Assembly: GCA_003022505.1 (NCBI GenBank)
Contig: PXTQ01000008.1
Location: 1-13,120 of the forward strand
DNA length: 13,120 bases
Direction: 5' to 3'
Origin: Bacteroidetes bacterium QS_8_64_10
GTDB taxonomy: Bacteria; Bacteroidota; Rhodothermia; Rhodothermales; Salinibacteraceae
Below the pieces are notes generated by a model, which saw only the letters and a program-made list of their open reading frames with translations, ran no database searches and was not told the origin of the DNA. Position numbers and translations under genes: made by a program. Of the stretch, positions 7,956 through 13,120 are shown one piece after another (within the stretch, counting starts at the first letter, position 1; every line of letters begins with the position of its first letter).

Positions 7956-8050
7956 AGGGCTGAAAGTCCGCGAGTTGCACGTTCGGCGTGTCCGGTCAGG
8001 TCAGAGTGAACTTGCCAACTTGAAACTTGCTAACTTGCAACCTGCTCACC
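7956..8050. repeat. Repeat tract between TPR and anmK genes
   Basis: The right half holds five near-identical units in tandem at 8009-8045: AACTTGCC, AACTTGAA, ACTTGCT, AACTTGC, AACCTGC. The left half is more decayed but keeps G/T-rich words, and GTTGCA (7974-7979) mirrors TGCAAC (8036-8041). The tract ends eight bases before the anmK ATG. Confidence 0.7.
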
Positions 8051-8057
8051 CGTATTC

Positions 8058-9245
8058 ATGCCGCTTTTCGACGCCGACAACCAGCGCCTCGTAGCCGGCC
8101 TGATGAGCGGCACGTCGCTGGACGGCGTGGACGTTGCCATCGCGCGCCTCGCGGGCAGCGGGCCGCAGATGACGACGAAGATGCGTGTCTTCGTCGAGCA
8201 CTCGTATCCGGACGCGCTGCGCGATCTGCTGCTGGCGAACTCGCGCCCCGACACCTCATCGGTCTACGATCTCTCGCAGCTTAACGTGCGGCTGGCTCAC
8301 GTCTACACCGAGGCCGTCCGGCGCGCCGTGGATGAGGCCGGCTTCTCCGCCGAGGACCTCGACCTCGTCGGCTCGCACGGGCAGACGGTGCACCACGTCC
8401 CCGACGCGGACGACTGCGCGGGCGCTCCGACGCGCTCGACGCTTCAGATCGGCGATCCCTCCACGCTGGCGAACCGGCTGGGGGTGCCCGCCGTGGGCGA
8501 CTTCCGACTCGCCGACATGGCGCTCGGCGGGCAGGGCGCGCCGCTCGTCCCGTACTTCGACTTCGTACAGTTCGCCCACGCTCAGGAAACGCGCGGCCTC
8601 CTGAATCTGGGCGGCATCGCTAACCTCACGGTGCTGCCCGCCGGCGCGGGTCCCGAAGCGATGACCGCCTTCGACACCGGTCCGGCCAACATGGTGATCG
8701 ACGCGCTGGCCGAGCGCTACTTCGACGCGCCCTACGACGCGGGCGGCGAGCACGCCGCGAGCGGTACGGTGCAGAATCATCTCTTGGCTGATCTGCTGGA
8801 TCAGGATGAGTTTTTCAGCGAGGAGCCGCCCAAGTCCACGGGCCGCGAGCGCTACGGCAGCGCTTACGTGGACCGCCTCGTGAGCGACGCTCGCTCGCAC
8901 GGCGTGGACGAGCCGGAGGACGTGCTGGCGACCGCGACCGCGCTCACGGCTGCTTCGGTCTACCAGGCCTACGCCCGCTTCGTGCGCTCCGACCACGAGA
9001 TCGACCGGTTGATCGTGGCGGGCGGCGGGCTGCACAACGACTTCTTGATGCAGCGCCTCAGCGGCGCCTTCGCGCCCATCGAGGTGGAGCCAGCGGACGC
9101 CCACGACGTAGATCCCGACGCGAAGGAGGCGCTGTGCTTCGCCGTCCTCGCGCACGAGACGATGAACCGCGTCCCGACTGGCCTGCCCTCCGTCACCGGT
9201 GCTGAAAAACCCGCGCTGCTGGGCAAAATCTGCTTGCCGTCGTAA
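8058..9245 (+). CDS. anmK: Anhydro-N-acetylmuramic acid kinase
   Basis: A 395-residue kinase of normal length for AnmK. It converts 1,6-anhydro-N-acetylmuramic acid plus ATP to N-acetylmuramic acid 6-phosphate in the cytoplasm, a step of peptidoglycan recycling. Family signatures are all present: GLMSGTSLDGVD (14-25), VGSHGQTVHH (104-113), LQIGDPSTLA, VGDFRLADMALGGQGAPLVP (the region around 146-165), LLNLGGIANLT (181-191), FDTGPANMVID (205-215), PPKSTGRE, and the C-terminal IVAGGGLHN. This is the sugar-kinase/Hsp70/actin fold. The protein appears intact. It lies between the TPR gene and thiL, with repeat tracts on both sides rather than tight operon spacing. No MurQ or GlcNAc kinase is nearby. 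Confidence 0.95.
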   Translation: MPLFDADNQRLVAGLMSGTSLDGVDVAIARLAGSGPQMTTKMRVFVEHSYPDALRDLLLANSRPDTSSVYDLSQLNVRLAHVYTEAVRRAVDEAGFSAEDLDLVGSHGQTVHHVPDADDCAGAPTRSTLQIGDPSTLANRLGVPAVGDFRLADMALGGQGAPLVPYFDFVQFAHAQETRGLLNLGGIANLTVLPAGAGPEAMTAFDTGPANMVIDALAERYFDAPYDAGGEHAASGTVQNHLLADLLDQDEFFSEEPPKSTGRERYGSAYVDRLVSDARSHGVDEPEDVLATATALTAASVYQAYARFVRSDHEIDRLIVAGGGLHNDFLMQRLSGAFAPIEVEPADAHDVDPDAKEALCFAVLAHETMNRVPTGLPSVTGAEKPALLGKICLPS

Positions 9246-9349
9246 GCGTTGGCGCGTTTAGGCGTTTCGCGTTGGCCGGGTTCTCGCGTTTCACCGTCCA
9301 AACAACCAGATGCCCGAACACTCAAACACCAAAACACCTAAACACCGAA
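9246..9349. repeat. GTTTAGG/CCTAAAC mirrored repeat tract
   Basis: After the anmK stop the sense strand reads G/T-rich words (GCGTTGGCGCG, GTTTAGGCGTTT at 9256-9267, GCGTTGG). Before the thiL start it reads A/C-rich words (CGAACACTCAAACACC, AAACACCTAAAC at 9332-9343, ACACCG). The two 12-base segments are reverse complements with one mismatch. The tract runs to the base before the thiL ATG. Confidence 0.75.
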
Positions 9350-10387
9350 ATGGAACAGACCGTAACCCCTATCAGCGAGGTCGGCGAGTTCGGCCTGATC
9401 GAGCGCATGAAAGACGCGCTCGGTGAATCGCAGGACGAGGATCTGCTGGCCGGTCCCGGCGACGACGCCGCCGTCTACCGCGCCGGCAAGGGCCGCGCGC
9501 ACGTCGCCACCACCGACGCCCTGATCGACGGGGTGCACTTCAGCCCCGACATGATGCCGCTCACGTACCTCGGCTCGAAGGCCGTCTCCATCAATGTGAG
9601 CGACGTGGCAGCCATGAATGCCGTGCCGCGCTACGCGCTCGTGACGCTCGGCTTGCCCGACAATGCCTACGTGGAGACCGTCGAAGAGCTATACGCGGGC
9701 GTGCGGCAGGCCGCCGAGGCCTACGGCCTCACCGTCGTCGGCGGGGACACGACGGCGGCGCACCGCCTCACGATCTCGGTGACGATCATCGGTGAGGCTG
9801 AGGAGCGCGACGTCGTGTATCGCGGCGGGGCGGAGCCGGGCGACCGCCTCTGCGTGACGGGCGACCTGGGCGGGGCGTACGCGGGTCTCAAGGTGCTGAT
9901 GGAGCAGCGCGAGGCTCTCGAACAGAAGGGCAGCGATTACGCACCCGACCTCGACCCGCATCGGTACGTTATCCAGCGACAGCTCGCGCCCACCGCGCGC
10001 CTCAAGACCGTGCAGGACTGGGCCGAGCGCGGCGTGCGCCCGAACGCGCTCATCGACATCTCCGACGGGCTGGCCTCCGAGGTGCATCACATCTGCGAGC
10101 AGAGCGACTGCGGCGCGCTCGTGTACGAGGAGATGCTGCCGTTCAACGAGGAGACGCGGCAGGTCGCCGAGCGCAACGACGACGAGCCGGAGCATTATGC
10201 GTTCTACGGCGGCGAGGACTACGAACTGCTCTTCGCCCTCCCCGAAGCCGAGCTGGACCGACTGGAGGCGGGCGGCCTCACGGTCATCGGCGAGTGCCGC
10301 GAGGCCGGCGACGGCGTGCGCCGCACCACCCCGAGCGGCGAGCAGCGCAAGCTCGAAGCGAAGGGCTTTGAGCACTTCGGTGCGTGA
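9350..10387 (+). CDS. thiL: Thiamine-monophosphate kinase
   Basis: A 345-residue ThiL, which phosphorylates thiamine monophosphate with ATP to thiamine diphosphate. Family landmarks run in order: FGLIERM near the N-terminus, GPGDDAAV (36-42), TTDALIDGVHF (54-64), KAVSINVSDVAAM (77-89, the PurM-like ATP-binding helix), GGDTT (131-135), GDRLCVTGDLGGAYAGL, IDISDGLASE (235-244) and the hallmark GGEDYELLF (287-295). All acidic metal ligands appear present. ATG 9350 is chosen because the protein start then matches the family; an upstream in-frame codon at 9272 would translate the AACACC repeat tract. No other thiamine genes are adjacent. The gene converges with menG on the opposite strand. Confidence 0.95.
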   Translation: MEQTVTPISEVGEFGLIERMKDALGESQDEDLLAGPGDDAAVYRAGKGRAHVATTDALIDGVHFSPDMMPLTYLGSKAVSINVSDVAAMNAVPRYALVTLGLPDNAYVETVEELYAGVRQAAEAYGLTVVGGDTTAAHRLTISVTIIGEAEERDVVYRGGAEPGDRLCVTGDLGGAYAGLKVLMEQREALEQKGSDYAPDLDPHRYVIQRQLAPTARLKTVQDWAERGVRPNALIDISDGLASEVHHICEQSDCGALVYEEMLPFNEETRQVAERNDDEPEHYAFYGGEDYELLFALPEAELDRLEAGGLTVIGECREAGDGVRRTTPSGEQRKLEAKGFEHFGA

Positions 10388-10446
10388 TGAAGGAGGTCGG
10401 CGAAAACCGCCCAACCGCCAAAGCTTTCAACCGCCTAAACCACTCA
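10388..10446. repeat. Repeat arm between convergent thiL and menG
   Basis: On the minus strand, directly after the menG stop, it reads GTGGTTTAGGCGGTTG, GGCGGTTGGGCGG and similar G/T-rich words. This is the orientation seen after other stop codons here. The menG stop (TCA on plus, 10444-10446) is written within the tract. There is only one arm, as would be expected if the A/C arm belongs to starts. Confidence 0.6.
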
Positions 10447-11130
10447 ACCAGCGACTCGCCCCGCGTACAGCGACGCGATGCCGAAGGTAAGCGGCTGCCA
10501 TTCAGTTTCGGTGAAGCCCGCCGCCTCCATGCAAGCCAGGAAATCAGCGCCATCGGGGAAGGCCTCGACAGAGGCGGGCAGGTACTCGTAGGCGGCGCGG
10601 CTGGGAGAGAGCAGCCCGCCGACTACCAGCTTGCCGCCGGGTCGCAGGACGCGCGCGGTCTCGCTGAGGCCACCGCGTAAGTCCTCGAAGTTGCGCACGC
10701 CGAAGCCCACGAGCGCCGCGTCGAAGGCGTCGTCCTTGAACGGCAGCTCGGCAGCGTCGGCCTGCCCGAGCGCGATGCGGTCGTCGAGGTCGCGCTCGCG
10801 CACCTTCTCGCGCCCGCGCTCGAGCATCCGCTCAGCCAGGTCGATGCCCACCACGCCCGCCGGATTGAGATGCCGGGCCGCCGCAATCGCCAGATCCGCC
10901 GTGCCCGTGGCTACGTCCAGAATGCGGCGCGGGTGCTCGCCCCGCAGCATCCGGATGGCGCGCAGCCGCCACCAGCGGTCGATGCCCAGGCTCAGGACGC
11001 GGTTCAGCAGGTCGTAGCGCGGCGCGATCTCGTCGAACATGCGTTCGACCTGCTCGGATTTGCCTTCGGTTTCGCCGATAGGCGGCGCGTCCGATTGGCG
11101 ATTTTCGATTGGCGATTTTCGATTCTTCAC
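10444..11130 (-). CDS. menG: Demethylmenaquinone methyltransferase (MenG/UbiE) with an internal deletion
   Basis: A 228-residue SAM-dependent methyltransferase that should methylate demethylmenaquinone to menaquinone. Recognisable parts are MFDEIAPRYDLLNRVLS (31-47), SAM motif I LDVATGTAD (71-79), GIDLAERML (95-103), ADAAELPF, VGFGVRNFEDL (141-151), VLRPGGKLVV (161-170) and YEYLPASVEAFPD (181-193). Normal members have about 26 more residues between PGG-x-LVV and the YxYL motif (the LEFS...P stretch and a following aromatic helix). Here KLVV is joined directly to GGLLSPSRAAYEYL at about 10620. The flanking sequence is well conserved and in frame. The start is uncertain: GTG 11130 gives an N-terminus, MKNRKSPIENRQSD, encoded by the CGATTTT repeat tract. 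The only later ATG (11038-11040, residue 31) would trim the usual N-terminus. Activity is doubtful if the deletion is real. Confidence 0.85.
   Translation of the reverse strand: MKNRKSPIENRQSDAPPIGETEGKSEQVERMFDEIAPRYDLLNRVLSLGIDRWWRLRAIRMLRGEHPRRILDVATGTADLAIAAARHLNPAGVVGIDLAERMLERGREKVRERDLDDRIALGQADAAELPFKDDAFDAALVGFGVRNFEDLRGGLSETARVLRPGGKLVVGGLLSPSRAAYEYLPASVEAFPDGADFLACMEAAGFTETEWQPLTFGIASLYAGRVAG
11090..11127 (-). repeat. AATCGAAAATCGCC repeat tract inside the menG 5' end
   Basis: On the minus strand this reads AATCGAAAATCGCC twice and then CAATCGG, the same word as the right arm of the kinase/marR tract at 2106-2148. It lies within the annotated coding region of menG and is translated as NRKSPIENRQS. 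Confidence 0.7.
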
Positions 11131-11273
11131 CTTCTATCCTCTATCAACGAGCAACGAATCCGCGATCTTTCCTCAATTCCATGTTTCGTATTCCGTAAAA
11201 CGTGGAAAGGAGCACTCTTACTCAATACGAAGCGCGAAAGAGAGCGCAAACGGATCGGAAGAAAAGCTACCGT
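11131..11273. other. Gap between pfkA and menG
   Basis: The gap is 143 bases, transcribed leftward. TTCGTATT (11185-11192) and AATACGAA (11224-11231) form an 8-base inverted pair. A GAGGATAGAAG purine stretch precedes the menG GTG and may act as a weak ribosome-binding site. No terminator for pfkA is seen. Confidence 0.4.
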
Positions 11274-12152
11274 TCAACTGAGCAACTGCGTTAACTTGAG
11301 GAGTTCGTAGTTGATGTTCTTCTTGCGCCCGAACACGTTGCGCATTGGCGTCAGCTTGATGTCTTTGTTGACGACGCCGACCATCACGGTGTCGTGCCCC
11401 TCGATGAGCGCATCGATGGCGGCAGAACCGAGGCGGCTGGCGAGGACGCGGTCGCGGGCGGTGGGCGAGCCGCCGCGCTGCGTGTGCCCCAGGATGCACA
11501 CCCGCAGGTCGATGTTGTCGAACGAATCGTCGGCCTGGAGCGCCTCCTTGATGTGGGTGGCCCCGCCGTGCTCGTCGCCCTCCGCCACCACCACAATCGA
11601 GGAGCGGCTCTGCGCGCTCATAAGCGAGTGGATGCGGTCCTTGATGTCGCTCATCTGCGTGATCGTCTCCGGGATGAGCACCAGCTCCGCCCCGCCGCCG
11701 ATGCCGCTGTTGAGCGCAATAAAACCGGCGTCGCGGCCCATCACCTCCACCAAGAAGAGACGGTCGTGCGCGTCGGCGGTGTCGCGGATGCGGTCAATGT
11801 TGTCGATGGCGGTGTTGAGGGCCGTGTCGTAGCCGATGGTGTCGTCGGTGCCGAAGAGGTCATTGTCGATGGTGCCGGGACAGCCCACGATGCGCGTGTC
11901 GTGCTCGTCGTTCATGCCGGGCGAGCGCGCGCTCTTCAGGATGGTGCCGCCCGCCTGCACGATGTTGGAGACCGAGCGTCCGTCCATCTCCACGAAGTCG
12001 CCTTCGATCAGGCCCTCGTAGCCGCGCCGGATGCCAACGACGCGCAGGTCTTGGGCCAGCGCCGTGCGCACGGCGGCCCGCACGCAGGCGTTCATGCCGG
12101 GGGCGTCGCCGCCGCTCGTAAGAATGCCGATGCAACGAATCTCGTCGTTCAT
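11274..12152 (-). CDS. pfkA: 6-phosphofructokinase lacking the GGDGS ATP-binding loop
   Basis: A 292-residue PfkA, about 30 residues shorter than usual. PfkA phosphorylates fructose 6-phosphate to the 1,6-bisphosphate, the committed step of glycolysis. Present are LTSGGDAPGMN (11-21), RRGYEGLIEG (42-51), QAGGTILKSARS (66-77), the catalytic TIDND (94-98, D96), TIGYDTALNT (105-114), MGRDAGFIAL, VVVAEG, and the substrate-binding ILGHTQRGGSPTARDR. Between SAR and the PGTIDND motif, normal enzymes have about 47 residues, including the GGDGS loop that holds ATP phosphates and Mg2+. Here only about 11 residues (SPGMNDEHDTR) remain, so the loop is absent while all other motifs are intact. The protein as written is unlikely to be a working kinase, unless the gap is an assembly artefact or a second copy exists. 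The ATG at 12152 matches the family start. Confidence 0.9.
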   Translation of the reverse strand: MNDEIRCIGILTSGGDAPGMNACVRAAVRTALAQDLRVVGIRRGYEGLIEGDFVEMDGRSVSNIVQAGGTILKSARSPGMNDEHDTRIVGCPGTIDNDLFGTDDTIGYDTALNTAIDNIDRIRDTADAHDRLFLVEVMGRDAGFIALNSGIGGGAELVLIPETITQMSDIKDRIHSLMSAQSRSSIVVVAEGDEHGGATHIKEALQADDSFDNIDLRVCILGHTQRGGSPTARDRVLASRLGSAAIDALIEGHDTVMVGVVNKDIKLTPMRNVFGRKKNINYELLKLTQLLS

Positions 12153-12173
12153 GTTTGAGGGAATGGGCTGTCG

Positions 12174-12208
12174 TTCTGTAATCGTACTGCGAAAATGTTG
12201 CCCCGCAA
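12174..12208 (-). promoter_or_regulatory. Possible pfkA promoter
   Basis: On the minus strand, TTGCGG (12203-12208) and TACGAT (12181-12186) are separated by 16 bases, and transcription would start about 22 bases before the pfkA ATG. The match to a sigma-70-type promoter is moderate, and chance occurrence is possible. Confidence 0.3.
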
Positions 12209-12284
12209 CGGCACGTATTTAGCGTAGGCGTTTCTGGAATCGAACCCTCCGTTTTTGGGCACGCCGGTCAATTTTTTATGGAGA

Positions 12285-12299
12285 CGTTTCGGCGAAACG
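12285..12299. repeat. 15-base palindrome after the DUF1460 gene
   Basis: CGTTTCG-G-CGAAACG is a perfect 7-base inverted repeat, 12 bases downstream of the DUF1460 stop. On the leftward transcript no T-run follows (the sequence continues TCTCCATAAAAAA), so it is not a standard intrinsic terminator. It could still protect the 3' end. Confidence 0.45.
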
Positions 12300-12310
12300 G
12301 CTCTACTATA

Positions 12311-13120
12311 TCAATTCTGCGGTCGCGCCACGATCACGCCGATCTGACTGTCGATGCTCTTGACGTACTCCTGCAGGTCGGGCGAGATTTTGACGCCGCC
12401 GCTCGTGGAGGCGTGCAACAGGCCCGTCGTGTCGCTCTCGCCTTTGTACACGAGGCCGGTGTGCGTTACGTCCAGCCCCTCGATGTCGGTGGCTGTGGCA
12501 ATCAGATCGCCGGCCTTGAGCCGGTCGTAGACGGCGCGGATGCTGTCCTGCGGGATGTAATAGTTGGTCATGATGCGGTTCAAGCGCTCCTCGACGTTCT
12601 GAATGCACTGGTACAGGCTGTCGCTTTTGAGCTGCGGGTACTCGCTTCGGTTCTCGCCCATGAAGGCGTAGGTCGTGTTCAGGCGTTTTCCGCCCAGATC
12701 CTGGGTGACGTTGCGGAGCACGCCGCGCTCTTCAGCCTGCTTGATGAACTCGGTGTAATAATGCATCCGGTTGCAGTACCCAATCTCGCCGTCGCGGTAT
12801 CGGAGCTGGCGCGTGAAGCGCTTGTAGTCGTCGTAGGAGCGGTTGCCGCTCTTGACGGCGCGCGCCATCGCCAGCATCGCCTCGTCGAACGTAAAACAAT
12901 CGAACCCGTCGAGGCGACACACGAGCTGCTCGGCGGGTGTCTGGTCAACGGTCTGATCGAGCGGTTTGATGAGATACGGGCGTCCCAGAAGCTGCGTGCC
13001 CAGCGCCTGCACGATCTCGCCGGTGGGCCGCTCGGCCAGGTTGGACTGGCGCGCGTAGTTCATCATGGCATCGAAGCGGCCGCGCGTGGTGCTGTCCGAT
13101 GGAATCTCGGCCACGTCCAC
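12311..13120 (-). CDS. DUF1460 protein (N-acetylmuramoyl-L-alanine amidase-like), 5' end outside the window
   Basis: 269 codons are visible and the N-terminus lies beyond position 13120, where any export signal would be. The protein matches the DUF1460 family, which has an NlpC/P60-like papain fold and is thought to cleave peptidoglycan-derived muropeptides. Candidate catalytic residues, numbered from the window edge, are C75 in GFDCFTFDEA and H220 in VTHTGLVY, with H236 in LLHAST nearby. Other family-like stretches are LGRPYL, TYAFMGENRSEYPQL, NYYIPQDSI and LKAGDLIATATDIEGLDV. The last is the turn before the catalytic His. It is transcribed towards pfkA with a 158-base gap containing a palindrome. 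With anmK in the same neighbourhood it adds to a cell-wall turnover theme, although the two genes are not adjacent. Confidence 0.88.
   Translation of the reverse strand: MDVAEIPSDSTTRGRFDAMMNYARQSNLAERPTGEIVQALGTQLLGRPYLIKPLDQTVDQTPAEQLVCRLDGFDCFTFDEAMLAMARAVKSGNRSYDDYKRFTRQLRYRDGEIGYCNRMHYYTEFIKQAEERGVLRNVTQDLGGKRLNTTYAFMGENRSEYPQLKSDSLYQCIQNVEERLNRIMTNYYIPQDSIRAVYDRLKAGDLIATATDIEGLDVTHTGLVYKGESDTTGLLHASTSGGVKISPDLQEYVKSIDSQIGVIVARPQN

Noticed and set aside
8009..8045. CRISPR-like or satellite array
   Set aside because: Units are 7-8 bases, degenerate and without spacers; they fit the mirrored leader tracts of this window.
10388..10400. AAGGAGG directly after the thiL stop, as a ribosome-binding site for another gene
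   Set aside because: The only following frame is antisense to menG and has no protein features.
12233..12248. GGGTTCGATTCC-like T-arm on the minus strand, suggesting a tRNA
   Set aside because: The stem fails at its third base pair, and no acceptor, anticodon or D arms surround it.

Overview
The window is high-GC bacterial chromosome with no mobile elements, CRISPR arrays or RNA genes that I can support. It carries complete or near-complete genes for a PhoB/PhoR-type two-component system, a MarR regulator, a GabD2-like aldehyde dehydrogenase, a 59-residue zinc-ribbon protein (minus strand), a membrane GT2 glycosyltransferase, a TPR protein, AnmK and ThiL. These are followed on the minus strand by MenG/UbiE, PfkA and a DUF1460 protein cut by the right edge. 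A menaquinone methyltransferase, a DUF1460 protein, near-absence of Shine-Dalgarno sequences and acidic, GC-rich proteins suggest the Bacteroidota/Rhodothermota side (Salinibacter-like). That placement is inference, at moderate confidence.

Layout: 1-232 is the upstream region of the response regulator. 233-2058 is the two-component pair. 2222-4408 is MarR followed by the aldehyde dehydrogenase, with a clean palindromic operator candidate just before marR. 4409-5295 is mostly non-coding but holds the small zinc-ribbon gene and a large nested inverted repeat. 5296-6771 is the glycosyltransferase. 6772-7277 is a 506-base gap without a supportable gene. 7278-10387 holds TPR, anmK and thiL. 10444-13120 is transcribed leftward (DUF1460, pfkA, menG) and converges on thiL. 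AnmK and the DUF1460 protein both belong to cell-wall recycling or turnover families, ThiL makes thiamine diphosphate, PfkA is glycolytic and MenG is respiratory; there is no single dedicated pathway here.

Two signals stand out. First, pfkA and its neighbour menG both appear to lack an internal, in-frame block compared with what I know of their families. PfkA lacks about 34 residues including the whole GGDGS ATP/Mg-binding loop, and MenG lacks about 26 residues directly after the PGG turn. Everything on either side looks normal. Second, almost every intergenic gap contains degenerate 7-10-base repeat tracts arranged as mirror-image arms. The arm after a stop codon is G/T-rich on the gene's sense strand, and the arm before a start codon is A/C-rich. 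Each gap uses its own repeat word (CGATT/AATCG, GTTGCAGGTT/AACCTGCAAC, GTTTAGG/CCTAAAC, CGATAGGA/TCCTATCG, and others). The arms run up to, and sometimes into, the coding sequences. I do not know a named family that matches this.
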